This document shows, in pieces, positions 19,261 through 28,197 of a stretch of 64,000 bases of DNA. Where the stretch lies: the NCBI RefSeq assembly GCF_900638385.1, contig NZ_LR134510.1:558001-622000 (forward strand), given 5' to 3'. The position numbers were made by a program, and so were the translations under genes. The notes beneath the pieces are model-generated. The model was not told the origin of the DNA, ran no database searches, and saw nothing but the letters and a program-made list of their open reading frames with translations. The DNA is from Actinobacillus delphinicola. Its GTDB lineage: Bacteria > Pseudomonadota > Gammaproteobacteria > Enterobacterales > Pasteurellaceae. Within the stretch, counting starts at the first letter, position 1. Each line of letters opens with the position of its first letter.

Positions 19261-20733
19261 ATGAAATTTGAACCTAAATATGTTTTCGATTTAGACCCTA
19301 ATGTTAAAGTTCGTACGCGTTTCGCTCCAAGCCCAACAGGCGAATTACACGTTGGTGGTGCGAGAACTGCACTTTACTCTTGGTTATTTGCTAAAGGTCA
19401 CAAAGGTGAATTTGTTTTACGTATTGAAGACACCGACTTAGAACGCTCTGATCCACAAAAAACCGAAGGCATCTTAAAATCTATGGAATGGCTTGGTTTA
19501 GAATGGGATCACGGTCCATACTACCAAACAAAACGTTTCGATCGTTACGATGAAGTGATCGAACAAATGCTTGAAGAAGGTCTTGCATACTACTGCTTTA
19601 TCTCTAAAGAAGAACTTGCTGAAATTCGTGCACAACAAGAAGCAAATAAAGAAAAACCAAAAGCACCTCGTACTTACCGCGATCTTCCATTAAGTGAAGC
19701 GAAAAAACGTATTGCAGCTGGCGAAAAACCTGTTGTTCGTTTCAAAAACCCATTAACAGGTTCTGTTGTTTTTGACGATGCAATTCGTGGACGCATTGAA
19801 ATTAGCAATGACGAATTAGATGACCTTATCATCCGCCGTGCTGATGGTTCCCCAACTTATAACTTCTGCGTTGTAATTGATGACTGGGAAATGGCGATTA
19901 CCCACGTTGTGCGTGGTGAAGATCACATCAACAATACCCCACGTCAAATCAATATTCTCAAAGCACTTGGTGCACCAATTCCAGTTTACGCACACGTTTC
20001 TATGATTAATGGTGATGATGGTCGTAAATTATCTAAACGCCATGGTGCGGTAAGTGCAATGGAATACCATCGTGAAGGTTACTTACCAGAAGCACTTGTA
20101 AACTATCTTGTACGTTTAGGTTGGGGACATGGCGATCAAGAAATCTTTAGTCGTGAAGAAATGATTAAGTATTTTGAATTAAACCAAGTAAGCCACTCTG
20201 CTAGTCGTTTCATGGTAGATAAATTACAATGGTTGAACCAACACTATATTAACAATTCTCCGCGTGAAGAAGTAGCAAAAGCATTGGCATGGCATTACGC
20301 ACAAGCAGGCGTAGATACAACAAATGGTCCAGCACTTACCACCATCATTGATATGCTTGGTGAACGTAGTAAAACATTAGTTGAAATGGTAGAAAAAAGC
20401 CGTTATTTCTTCGAAGATTTCAGTGAATTTGATGAAGCTGCTGCGAAGAAAAACCTTAAAGAAGCAGCGATTGAACCATTAAAATTAGTAAAAGAAAAAC
20501 TTGCCGCATTAAGTACAGACAACTGGACAAAAGAAACCACTCACCAAGCAATTCAAGATACCGCTGCTGAACTTGAAGTTGGGATGGGTAAAGTGGGTAT
20601 GCCATTGCGTGTTGCCGTAACAGGATGTGGTCAATCTCCATCAATGGATGTAACGTTAGAAGCAATTGGTCGTGATCGTACTCTTACTCGAATCCAACAA
20701 GCGATTGATTTTATTGAAGCTAAAAACGCTTAA
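19261..20733 (+). CDS. gltX: Glutamyl-tRNA synthetase
   Basis: Class I aminoacyl-tRNA synthetase charging tRNA-Glu. The 490-aa product has the HIGH-type motif in [16 protein letters not shown] and the KMSKS-type motif KLSKRHG, with [10 protein letters not shown] and NFCVVIDDW in the catalytic domain. ATG 19261 is chosen over the TTG at 19255 because AGGA ends 6 nt before it. The beginning resembles the Haemophilus protein. It lies between two tRNA loci transcribed separately. Confidence 0.97.
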   Translation: MKFEPKYVFDLDPNVKVRTRFAPSPTGELHVGGARTALYSWLFAKGHKGEFVLRIEDTDLERSDPQKTEGILKSMEWLGLEWDHGPYYQTKRFDRYDEVIEQMLEEGLAYYCFISKEELAEIRAQQEANKEKPKAPRTYRDLPLSEAKKRIAAGEKPVVRFKNPLTGSVVFDDAIRGRIEISNDELDDLIIRRADGSPTYNFCVVIDDWEMAITHVVRGEDHINNTPRQINILKALGAPIPVYAHVSMINGDDGRKLSKRHGAVSAMEYHREGYLPEALVNYLVRLGWGHGDQEIFSREEMIKYFELNQVSHSASRFMVDKLQWLNQHYINNSPREEVAKALAWHYAQAGVDTTNGPALTTIIDMLGERSKTLVEMVEKSRYFFEDFSEFDEAAAKKNLKEAAIEPLKLVKEKLAALSTDNWTKETTHQAIQDTAAELEVGMGKVGMPLRVAVTGCGQSPSMDVTLEAIGRDRTLTRIQQAIDFIEAKNA

Positions 20734-20770
20734 TTTTCAATCATATGTTTGATTTCTAACAAGAATAAGA

Positions 20771-20806
20771 TTGACAAATTTTAGGGCGAGTCTTATGATC
20801 TCGCCC
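20771..20806 (+). promoter_or_regulatory. Promoter of tRNA-Ala, -10 element inside an inverted repeat
   Basis: TTGACA (20771-20776), 17-nt spacer, TATGAT (20794-20799), GC-rich discriminator. GGGCGAG (20784-20790) and CTCGCCC (20800-20806) flank the -10 box as a perfect inverted repeat, which could be a regulator site or chance. Confidence 0.8.
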
Positions 20807-20814
20807 ATACTATC

Positions 20815-20890
<76 letters not shown>

Positions 20891-20900
20891 ATTTTCCAAT

Positions 20901-20925
20901 TCTCGCTTTATGCGAGATTTTTTTT
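20901..20925 (+). terminator. Terminator after tRNA-Ala
   Basis: TCTCGC, loop TTTAT, GCGAGA, then eight T; 10 nt past the tRNA 3' end. Confidence 0.9.
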
Positions 20926-20948
20926 ATCTAAAATTTATCGTTATAAAA

Positions 20949-20981
20949 AAATAACGCCATTCTTTAAGAATAGCGTTATTT
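20949..20981 (-). terminator. Terminator after metJ
   Basis: AAATAACGCcATTC and GAATaGCGTTATTT (one C-A mismatch) form a stem whose minus-strand exit is a run of T. It starts about 40 nt after the metJ stop codon, supporting a real early end of that gene. Confidence 0.8.
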
Positions 20982-21017
20982 ATATAAATTCTTACGAAAA
21001 TAGTGGCGTATTCAATA

Positions 21018-21260
21018 CTAATCTTTTTTCAATTCTTCGTCTGTAGGCAATGGCTGACCAGTAAAAGCATGTAAAAATGCTTCACACAACAATTCACTAT
21101 TTGTTGCATGTTTTAAATTCCCAACTTGACGACGAGTACGTTCATTAGTCAATATTTCTAGTACTTTTAATGGAATAGAAACAGTAATTTTCTTTACTTG
21201 TTCACTCTTTTTTCCATGTTCAGCATAAGGGCTAATGTATTCGCCATTCCACTCAGCCAT
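21018..21260 (-). CDS. metJ: Methionine repressor MetJ, C-terminally truncated
   Basis: Ribbon-helix-helix repressor of methionine biosynthesis, with S-adenosylmethionine as corepressor. Residues 1-75 are almost identical to E. coli Met[19 protein letters not shown], the DNA-contacting strand KKITVSI, and [19 protein letters not shown] for dimerisation and SAM binding. The usual protein has about 105 residues; this one stops at 80 after PTDEELKKD. The C-terminal helix region ending ESWEY in relatives is missing in all three downstream frames, and a terminator follows at once. AAGGA precedes the ATG. Confidence 0.9.
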   Translation of the reverse strand: MAEWNGEYISPYAEHGKKSEQVKKITVSIPLKVLEILTNERTRRQVGNLKHATNSELLCEAFLHAFTGQPLPTDEELKKD

Positions 21261-21335
21261 AAAAAATCCTTAATTATTAAATTACGCATTATATTGTGGC
21301 AATATTTTACTGGAAAACAACTTTTGTCGCAATCT

Positions 21336-21351
21336 AGCCATCTAGACTTTT
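21336..21351 (+). promoter_or_regulatory. Possible tandem met boxes
   Basis: AGCCATCT and AGACTTTT, two adjacent 8-mers each matching the MetJ box AGACGTCT at 6 of 8 positions, lie upstream of metJ (TATAAT-like -10 at 21292-21287 on the minus strand) and just after galU. Autoregulation by MetJ is an inference; the site is a modest match and lies upstream of the -35 region. Confidence 0.35.
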
Positions 21352-21357
21352 AATTGA

Positions 21358-22245
21358 TTAGAATTCTGCTACGAGTGCTTTAAGATAGTTTTTGAAGTCT
21401 TCACCAAGTTTATCATGATGAATACCATATTCTACAAAAGCCTGCATATAGCCTAATTTGTTTCCACAGTCAAAGGTATCCCCTTTCATACAAAAGGCTT
21501 CAACAGGTTCTTTTTCAATTAACATATCGATTGCATCTGTTAATTGAATTTCATCACCAACACCTACTGGTGTTTTGGCAAGAAGTTCCCAAATATTTTC
21601 AGAAAATACATAACGACCCACGACGGCGAGATTAGATGGTGCATTCTCAACACTCGGTTTTTCAACAATGTTTACAATCTTAGCACTTTCACCTTCATGT
21701 AATTCTTTACCAGCACAATCTACAACCCCATAAGAACTGACTTCTTCTGGATTTACTGGTGCAACCATAATTTGACTCATTTTCGTTTCTTCAAAACGTT
21801 TAATCATGGCTGAAAGATTCTCTGTTTGCTGATTTGCTGAAAATTCAGCTAACAGTACATCGGGTAATACTACGGCAAATGGATTGTTCCCAACGAGTGG
21901 TAACCCACATAAAACAGCGTGTCCCAAGCCCTTCGCATTCCCTTGGCGAACGTGCATAATAGTCACATCTTTAGGACAAATAGAACGTACTTCTTCTAAT
22001 AATTGACGCTTAACACGCTTTTCAAGCATCGTTTCTAATTCAAACGATGTATCAAAATGGTTTTCAATTGCATTTTTAGATGAGTGTGTAACAAGAACAA
22101 TTTCTTTAATACCCGCAGCAATACATTCATTCACAACATATTGAATTAACGGTTTATCTACCAACGTCAGCATTTCTTTTGGAATCGCCTTGGTTGCGGG
22201 TAACATTCGTGTTCCCAATCCTGCAACGGGAATAATCGCTTTCAT
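21358..22245 (-). CDS. galU: UTP--glucose-1-phosphate uridylyltransferase
   Basis: Makes UDP-glucose for lipooligosaccharide and sugar interconversion. The 295-aa protein has the nucleotidyltransferase signature [20 protein letters not shown] with the catalytic Lys, plus [15 protein letters not shown] and [19 protein letters not shown] precedes the ATG. Upstream is csrA with a hairpin between them; downstream is metJ. Confidence 0.96.
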   Translation of the reverse strand: MKAIIPVAGLGTRMLPATKAIPKEMLTLVDKPLIQYVVNECIAAGIKEIVLVTHSSKNAIENHFDTSFELETMLEKRVKRQLLEEVRSICPKDVTIMHVRQGNAKGLGHAVLCGLPLVGNNPFAVVLPDVLLAEFSANQQTENLSAMIKRFEETKMSQIMVAPVNPEEVSSYGVVDCAGKELHEGESAKIVNIVEKPSVENAPSNLAVVGRYVFSENIWELLAKTPVGVGDEIQLTDAIDMLIEKEPVEAFCMKGDTFDCGNKLGYMQAFVEYGIHHDKLGEDFKNYLKALVAEF

Positions 22246-22372
22246 AGTTCTTCCTTAGTTTTAACAACAATACTCTTATTAATTTAGTTAAGAAAATGCG
22301 TATTATTGTAACAGAAATCCTTTATTTTGGTACGATAAATATACGTATCTATTTGAAATAATAACCTTTCGA

Positions 22373-22405
22373 TGCCACCTCTTTTATAAAAAAGAGAGGC
22401 ATATA
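22373..22405 (-). terminator. Probable csrA terminator
   Basis: Imperfect stem of ATGCC..CTCTTTT and AAAAGAG.GGCAT between csrA and galU. The stem is good but has an internal loop, and no long T-run is obvious. Confidence 0.5.
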
Positions 22406-22467
22406 TTAAATTTGAATGTATTCAACAACAAATTTATCTAGCACAAAATATCAAAAAACTCTCATGC

Positions 22468-22659
22468 CTATTCTGATTTCTGTGTTTCAGATTCCTTTTG
22501 TTGCTGAATTTTTGCATACAATTCTTCACGGTAAATTTCTGTTTCCTTAGGTGCCTCAATACCTAATTTCACATTACATCCTGACACTCCCAATACCGTC
22601 ACGATGATGTTGTCACCGATAAGAAAGCGTTCCCCGACTCTTCTTGATAATATAAGCAT
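22468..22659 (-). CDS. csrA: Carbon storage regulator CsrA
   Basis: RNA-binding translational regulator (63 aa) that recognises GGA hairpins. The RNA-contacting residues are kept: Leu4, Arg6, Arg7, Glu10, and the C-terminal strand IYREEL with Arg44. The loop reads [10 protein letters not shown] where most relatives have GNQV, and His43 is replaced by Tyr, so it is somewhat divergent. AAGGAACAATA precedes the ATG. It follows alaS on the same strand, as in other gammaproteobacteria. Confidence 0.95.
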   Translation of the reverse strand: MLILSRRVGERFLIGDNIIVTVLGVSGCNVKLGIEAPKETEIYREELYAKIQQQKESETQKSE

Positions 22660-22804
22660 TATTGTTCCTTCTTTATAAATAGACTTTTATTCAAATATAC
22701 TTGTTTGTTTTTTATTATAAAAACAAGCTCACATTCTAACGATTGTCCAAAAAAAAACACTGAGCAAAAGTTAAAAATGTGAGCTAGAACACAAATTTTA
22801 TTTT

Positions 22805-25429
22805 TTAAAGATGATTAGCAAGCCATTCTTTTGCAACTTCTAGGGCTTTCGCAATATGTTGTGGTTCGTTACCACCAGCCATCGCCATATCTGGACGACC
22901 GCCTCCTTTACCACCCACAGCTTGTGCCATAAGATTAACTAACTCGCCAGCTTTAACTTTTGCGGTTAAATCTTTTGTTACACCTACAACAAGGTTTACT
23001 TTATCTTCATTTGCTGAAGCTAAAACAACGATACCTGAGCCAAGTTGATTTTTAAGATCATCAACCATCGTACGTAACGCTTTAGTATCAATACCATCAA
23101 GCTGTTTAAGAATAACAGCATGACCTTGCATTTGTTCAGCTTGTTTAGCTAAATCAGCACCTGCTTGTAAAGCAAGTTTTTGTTGGAGCATTTGTAACTC
23201 TTTTTCAGCTTTTTTCGCTTTATCTTGTAAGCCTTGGATTTTTTCTACCAAACTTGTTGCATCTGCTTTTAATAAATCAGCACTTTGTGCGATAACAGCT
23301 TGTTGTTGATGTAGCCAATCCATAGCACCTTGACCAGTGACAGCTTCAATACGACGAACGCCAGCAGCAATTGCACTTTCTGATACAATTTTAAATAAAC
23401 CAATATCACCAGTGTGTTTTGCGTGTACGCCACCACAAAGTTCAATTGAAAAATCGCCCATAGTTAATACGCGCACGTTATCGGCATATTTTTCACCGAA
23501 TAATGCCATTGCGCCTTTACCCTTAGCCGCTTCAATATCCATTTCTTCAGTGATAATCGTATTATTTTTACGAATTTGTGCGTTCACAAGGTTTTCAATT
23601 TCAACTAATTTATCTGCTGAAATTGCCTCTGGTTGTACAAAGTCAAAACGTAAACCATTTGCAGAAACTAAAGAACCTTTTTGAGTAACATGCGTACCTA
23701 ATACTTGGCGTAATGCTGCATGGAGTAAGTGTGTTGCAGAGTGGTTAATTGCTGTACGTTGACGACGTTCAGCATCAACAATAGCAACAACTTGATCACC
23801 TACTTTTAAAGTGCCTTGTGCCACTGTACCAATATGACCAAATACTTGTCCATATTTTTGTGTATCTTCGACGTTAAATACTGCATCACCTACGAATAAT
23901 TCACCGCTATCCCCGACTTGACCACCTGATTCTGCATAGAATGGCGTGTTATCAAGTACGATAACTGCTTTTTCACCTGCATTAACAGCTTCTACTTCTT
24001 TGCCATCTACAAATAAAGCTAAGATTTTTCCTTCTGCTTTATCTTGAGTATATCCATGGAAATGCGTTTGGGCATCCATGCGAATTACACTGTTGTAGTC
24101 CATACCGAAGTTACTTGCAGATTGAGCACGTTGACGTTGTTCATTCATTGCTTTATCGAAACCTTCTTCATCAATTTCGATACCACGTTCACGACATACA
24201 TCCGCAGTTAAATCAAGTGGGAAACCGTATGTATCATAAAGTTTGAAGGCAACATCGCCAGATAAGGTATTATTTTCTACTTGAGCAAGTGCTTCATCTA
24301 ATAGTGTTAGACCACGATCTAAAGTATGAGAGAATTGTTCTTCTTCACGTTTTAATAAAGTCACGATATTTTCTTTATTTGCTTCAATAATATCGCCAGC
24401 TTGATCCATCACTTGAATAAGTGTTGGTACAAGTTTGTGGAAGAATGGTGATTGTGCACCTAATAAATGTCCATGACGAACCGCACGGCGAATAATACGA
24501 CGTAATACATAACCACGACCTTCATTTGAAGGTACTACACCATCAGCGATTAAATACGCACAAGAACGAATGTGATCCGCAATTACACGTAATGATTTAT
24601 TTTCAAGATCTTTTGTTCCTGTTAATTCTGCAACAGCCGCGATAAGGGTTTTGAAAATATCAATATCATAGTTAGAATCAACATGTTGCATTACCGCAGC
24701 AATACGTTCTAATCCCATACCTGTATCTACAGATGGTTTTGGTAATTTTTCCATCGTACCATCTGCAAGGCGGTTGAATTGCATAAATACGATATTCCAG
24801 ATCTCAATATATCGATCGCCGTCTTCTTCAGGAGATCCTGGTACGCCACCCCAAATATGTTCACCGTGATCGTAGAAAATTTCGGTACAAGGACCACAAG
24901 GACCAGTATCCCCCATTTGCCAGAAGTTATCTGATGCGTAAGGTGCACCTTTATTATCACCAATACGGATAATACGTTCAGCTGGAATACCTACTTCATT
25001 TTTCCAAATGCCATATGCTTCATCATCTTGCTCATAAACAGTTACCCAAAGTTTTTCTTTTGGTAAACCAAGCCATTTTGGTGAGGTTAAAAATTCCCAT
25101 GCAAAGTTAATTGCATCGTGTTTGAAATAATCACCGAAACTAAAGTTACCTAGCATTTCAAAGAATGTGTGGTGACGTGCTGTATAACCTACGTTTTCAA
25201 GATCGTTATGTTTACCACCCGCACGTACGCAACGTTGAGAGGTCGTTGCACGAGAATAAGGACGTTTGTCCATTCCTAAGAAAACGTCTTTAAATTGGTT
25301 CATCCCCGCATTAGTAAAAAGTAAAGTAGGATCGTTGTGCGGAACAAGTGAACTACTTTCTACAATTTTATGCCCTTTTTCTTCAAAAAAATGAAGATAA
25401 TCATGACGAATTTGAGCAGTACTTTTCAT
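22805..25429 (-). CDS. alaS: Alanyl-tRNA synthetase
   Basis: Class II synthetase with editing and C-Ala domains (874 aa). The catalytic domain has [15 protein letters not shown] and [10 protein letters not shown]; the editing site has the zinc-binding HSATHLL and [10 protein letters not shown] motifs; the [15 protein letters not shown]-Ala motif is present. The extra 20 residues of the longer open frame are rejected: ATG 25429 has AAAGGAAAG upstream and begins with the canonical [15 protein letters not shown]. Confidence 0.97.
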   Translation of the reverse strand: MKSTAQIRHDYLHFFEEKGHKIVESSSLVPHNDPTLLFTNAGMNQFKDVFLGMDKRPYSRATTSQRCVRAGGKHNDLENVGYTARHHTFFEMLGNFSFGDYFKHDAINFAWEFLTSPKWLGLPKEKLWVTVYEQDDEAYGIWKNEVGIPAERIIRIGDNKGAPYASDNFWQMGDTGPCGPCTEIFYDHGEHIWGGVPGSPEEDGDRYIEIWNIVFMQFNRLADGTMEKLPKPSVDTGMGLERIAAVMQHVDSNYDIDIFKTLIAAVAELTGTKDLENKSLRVIADHIRSCAYLIADGVVPSNEGRGYVLRRIIRRAVRHGHLLGAQSPFFHKLVPTLIQVMDQAGDIIEANKENIVTLLKREEEQFSHTLDRGLTLLDEALAQVENNTLSGDVAFKLYDTYGFPLDLTADVCRERGIEIDEEGFDKAMNEQRQRAQSASNFGMDYNSVIRMDAQTHFHGYTQDKAEGKILALFVDGKEVEAVNAGEKAVIVLDNTPFYAESGGQVGDSGELFVGDAVFNVEDTQKYGQVFGHIGTVAQGTLKVGDQVVAIVDAERRQRTAINHSATHLLHAALRQVLGTHVTQKGSLVSANGLRFDFVQPEAISADKLVEIENLVNAQIRKNNTIITEEMDIEAAKGKGAMALFGEKYADNVRVLTMGDFSIELCGGVHAKHTGDIGLFKIVSESAIAAGVRRIEAVTGQGAMDWLHQQQAVIAQSADLLKADATSLVEKIQGLQDKAKKAEKELQMLQQKLALQAGADLAKQAEQMQGHAVILKQLDGIDTKALRTMVDDLKNQLGSGIVVLASANEDKVNLVVGVTKDLTAKVKAGELVNLMAQAVGGKGGGRPDMAMAGGNEPQHIAKALEVAKEWLANHL

Positions 25430-25512
25430 TATTAAACTTTCCTTTAGAAGAGAAAATGTTAGAGAATTGAGCCGATCATTTTGGCACATTTTTAATAGAT
25501 TATGAAAATATT

Positions 25513-25534
25513 TTTTGGAAAATCAAGGCGTGAT
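25513..25534 (-). repeat. Dispersed ACGCC repeat, single copy
   Basis: Minus strand ATCACGCCTTGATTTTCCAAAAAA, between the diflavin reductase terminator and alaS. Confidence 0.68.
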
Positions 25535-25556
25535 TTTGGGAAACATTTCAAATAAA

Positions 25557-25584
25557 AATTAAGGCTATCTAAATAGCCTTAATT
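25557..25584. terminator. Terminator after the diflavin reductase gene
   Basis: Perfect 12-bp stem AATTAAGGCTAT / ATAGCCTTAATT with a CTAA loop; a T-rich tract follows on the minus strand. Confidence 0.85.
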
Positions 25585-25598
25585 TATTTGGTAAAAAG

Positions 25599-27140
25599 TT
25601 AATATAAATCTTTATGATAGCGTTCCGTACTGACTAAATCATATAGCCATTGCTGGCTTTGTGCATCGTCTAAATTTCCATATTTTTTTGCCATTTCTAA
25701 AAAGACTTCATCAATCGGTTTACCGAGATTTGCTTTACTTCCACAAACATAAATATGCGCACCTTTTTGGAATAATTCCCATAATTGAGGCATTTGTTGA
25801 TGAAGAATATGTTGCACATAAATTTTTTCATCTTGATCACGTGAAAAAGCCGTATGTAATGAAGTCAAACGTTTTTCTTGCAAATAGTGTTCTAGTAAAT
25901 TTTGGTAGAGGAAATCTTTATCCTTGTAGCGCTCACCAAAGAATAAATGCATTTCCCCTTGTCTATCCGATTGTAAAAAACCAAGATAAGGCGCAATCCC
26001 AGTACCCGCTCCAATCATAACGACAGGTGCCTTTTCATCTTTTGGCAAATGGAAGTGCGCATTTGCACGCACATAGACATCCACTTCATCACCTTCTTTT
26101 GTGTGACATAAAAAGCCACTTGCAGTACCATGATATTCCACTTCATTAAGATGATACTGTACTTCACGCACGCATAAACGCACATAGTCACTGCTTACCT
26201 GTCCATCGGAAGCGATAGAATATGCGCGTGGCAATTTATCGGGAAGCATTGAAGTAATTTCCGCTACACTTACCTGATTTTTATCGCAAAAATCAATTAA
26301 AACATCGGCGATATCTCGTCCATAGATGTATTGATTAAATTCTTTTGCCGCACTAATTTTCGTTAATGCTTTTAAGGTTTCATTATTTGTTTTTTTAGCT
26401 AATGCTCGGAAAAGTGACTTGCTTAATAAACGCAATTCTTTTTGATGTAATAATTCAAGCTCTTTTGCGGTTAGATGTCCGTAGAAATCTTGAATACGTT
26501 GTAATGTTGTTGTATTTGTTGGCGGAACAAGATAGAGCAAATCACCTGCGTCATAGCACATGTTGCTGCCACGAATATCAATCTCAATGTCATACACTGG
26601 GAATTCTCCTTGATTGACTCGTGTTATTTTGGCAATTTTTCCTTTAAAAGTTTGGTTGGCACCATAAGCTTTGACTTGTAAATTTAGTTCAGTTAACGCC
26701 GCTTTTTCCCCTTTAAAATATGCAGTTACTGCATGTAACCATTTTTTGAAAAATTCACGATAACTGGTATCTGCATCCACACGATTTGCAATACGCGTTG
26801 CTCCTAGTGTAGCCAATTTATTATCAAGATCTTTCGTGAAACCACAGAATTTTGGATAAGACACATCACCCAACCCAAAAATTGCATATTGGCATGTTAA
26901 TTTTGGAAATGATTGAAGATATTCATAGAATTTTGTCGCATTTCCTGGTGCTTCTCCGTCACCAAAATTACTCGTTACAATAAATAAAAAATCATCATGA
27001 TGTAATGTATCTAATGCAATATCATTGAGCGAAGATAATTGTGGCGCTAAATTCAACTCGCTAAGGTGTTGCGCCAATGTTTTCGCCAAATTTTCTGCAT
27101 TTCCGGTTTCTGAACCGTAACCAATATATATAGTCGCCAT
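25599..27140 (-). CDS. CysJ-like NADPH-dependent diflavin reductase
   Basis: Diflavin electron-transfer protein of 513 aa passing electrons from NADPH through FAD to FMN and on to a partner. Flavodoxin domain first (IGYGSETGNAENLAK, residues 1 to about 145), then an FAD domain (PRAYSIAS near residue 310; short connecting insert) and an NADPH domain (GAGTGIAPYLGFL, YVCGSKANLG), ending in an aromatic Tyr. Nearest known relatives are sulfite reductase alpha subunits (CysJ, about 600 aa), but no cysI is nearby. It lies 82 nt behind the NsrR-box-controlled PAS gene. ATG 27140 with AGGTG upstream is preferred over the GTG at 27149. The physiological partner is unknown. Confidence 0.8.
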   Translation of the reverse strand: MATIYIGYGSETGNAENLAKTLAQHLSELNLAPQLSSLNDIALDTLHHDDFLFIVTSNFGDGEAPGNATKFYEYLQSFPKLTCQYAIFGLGDVSYPKFCGFTKDLDNKLATLGATRIANRVDADTSYREFFKKWLHAVTAYFKGEKAALTELNLQVKAYGANQTFKGKIAKITRVNQGEFPVYDIEIDIRGSNMCYDAGDLLYLVPPTNTTTLQRIQDFYGHLTAKELELLHQKELRLLSKSLFRALAKKTNNETLKALTKISAAKEFNQYIYGRDIADVLIDFCDKNQVSVAEITSMLPDKLPRAYSIASDGQVSSDYVRLCVREVQYHLNEVEYHGTASGFLCHTKEGDEVDVYVRANAHFHLPKDEKAPVVMIGAGTGIAPYLGFLQSDRQGEMHLFFGERYKDKDFLYQNLLEHYLQEKRLTSLHTAFSRDQDEKIYVQHILHQQMPQLWELFQKGAHIYVCGSKANLGKPIDEVFLEMAKKYGNLDDAQSQQWLYDLVSTERYHKDLY

Positions 27141-27159
27141 AATTTTCACCTAAAAATAA

Positions 27160-27184
27160 ATAATGGGTACGAATACCCATTATT
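27160..27184 (-). terminator. Hairpin between PAS gene and diflavin reductase gene
   Basis: AATAATGGGTAC and ATACCCATTATT form a nearly perfect stem in the 82-nt gap. Only a weak T-tract (ATTTATTTTT) follows, so it may attenuate or process rather than stop transcription. Confidence 0.55.
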
Positions 27185-27222
27185 TTGTTAATTATGATTG
27201 CATAAAGTTCCTAGTAATTTAA

Positions 27223-27654
27223 TTATTCATCGTAATATTCGTCAAATTGTTCTTTCGCAAATTCTACTGCATCATAATTTTGCATAAGATCATTAATAAC
27301 ACGACGCACACTAATGTATTCTACTATCTCACCTTTTTCATTTTTAATTGGTTGCACGCTTGTATCAACAACATATAAAACGCCACCTTTACCACGATTT
27401 GGAATGATACCTGTCCATTGTTTACCAGATTGAATGGTATCCCACATTTCTTTATAAACTTCTTTTGGTACGGACGGATCACGAACAATACTATGTGGTT
27501 GTCCAAGCAGTTCTTCGCGAGAAAAGCCTGTTAACTCACAAAAAAGATCATTTACATAAGTAATCACACCTTGCAAATCAGTTTTTGAAATGACTAAGGC
27601 GTTATCTACTGCGGTCAATATTTGACGATTAATTAAATCGATATCAGTTGGCAT
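27223..27654 (-). CDS. Single-domain PAS sensor protein (Aer-type PAS)
   Basis: 143-aa cytoplasmic protein made almost only of one PAS domain (about residues 15-120) with a short acidic tail (EQFDEYYDE). It resembles the FAD-binding PAS of the aerotaxis sensor Aer: DLQGVITYVND, GFSREELLGQPHSIVRDP, EMWDTIQSGKQW. The His of the Aer RHPD motif is replaced (RDPS). There is no transmitter, kinase, GGDEF or HTH domain, so output must go through a partner. AAGGAGCTTATT precedes the ATG. A near-perfect NsrR-type operator overlaps its promoter, and a diflavin reductase follows. Cofactor (flavin or heme) is not known. Confidence 0.85.
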   Translation of the reverse strand: MPTDIDLINRQILTAVDNALVISKTDLQGVITYVNDLFCELTGFSREELLGQPHSIVRDPSVPKEVYKEMWDTIQSGKQWTGIIPNRGKGGVLYVVDTSVQPIKNEKGEIVEYISVRRVINDLMQNYDAVEFAKEQFDEYYDE

Positions 27655-27671
27655 AATAAGCTCCTTAATTA

Positions 27672-27694
27672 AACATGCATTTAAAATACATGTT
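27672..27694. promoter_or_regulatory. NsrR-type operator over the PAS gene promoter
   Basis: AACATGCATTT-A-AAATACATGTT matches the 11-1-11 NsrR consensus AANATGCATTT-N-AAATGCATNTT at all defined bases but one. On the minus strand a TATAAT -10 lies at 27702-27697 with TTGCTT about 18 nt before it, so the operator covers the expected transcription start. The wider inverted repeat TAATTAAACATG / CATGTTTAATTA spans 27666-27700. Confidence 0.82.
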
Positions 27695-27758
27695 TAATTA
27701 TAATGCTATTTTTTCTACACAAGCAATTTATTTTATCTAAATATGCTAATATAGACCT

Positions 27759-28145
27759 ATGAAACTTACTAAACGAACAGATTTTGTACTAAGGACACTC
27801 ATTTATCTAGCCAAACAACCTGCTGGAATGCGTACCTTTTTACAAGAAATCGCTGATAATTATAATATTCCAGTTAATCATCTCACTAAAATTGTACATC
27901 AACTTGGACAATTAGGTTATATTAACACCTATCGTGGAAGAGGTGGTGGAATGGAAATAGGTATGCCACTTGATCAGATAATGGTAAAAGATGTGATTCT
28001 ACATTTCGAACCTAATTCTGAGCTTGTGGATTGCAGTACCTGCTTATTGAGAAAAAATTCCTGTAAATTAGAACGTCACTTACGCATTGCATACGAGGCA
28101 TTTTTGTCGTCATTGGAAGGTGTATCTCTAGCAGATATTATTTAA
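27759..28145 (+). CDS. nsrR: Rrf2-family transcriptional regulator, NsrR-like
   Basis: 128-aa Rrf2 winged-helix repressor. NsrR senses nitric oxide through an Fe-S cluster. The N-terminus MKLTKRTDFVLRTLIYLA and the NHLTKIVHQLG recognition helix fit NsrR, including the cluster-linked Asp8. Three C-terminal cysteines are present at 92, 95 and 102 (C-x2-C-x6-C), whereas E. coli NsrR has C-x4-C-x5-C. It is transcribed divergently from the PAS gene, with the NsrR-type box between them, which supports the name. No clear Shine-Dalgarno precedes the ATG. Confidence 0.82.
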   Translation: MKLTKRTDFVLRTLIYLAKQPAGMRTFLQEIADNYNIPVNHLTKIVHQLGQLGYINTYRGRGGGMEIGMPLDQIMVKDVILHFEPNSELVDCSTCLLRKNSCKLERHLRIAYEAFLSSLEGVSLADII

Positions 28146-28148
28146 AAA

Positions 28149-28184
28149 AAATCCCTTGTTAGAAAAACTAATAAGGGATTTTTA
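28149..28184. terminator. Bidirectional terminator nsrR / mnmA
   Basis: AAATCCCTTgTTAG and CTAAtAAGGGATTTTT with a 5-A loop, between convergent genes; T-run on the plus strand and A/T-rich on the other. Confidence 0.85.
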
Positions 28185-28197
28185 TCTTTATAAAATA

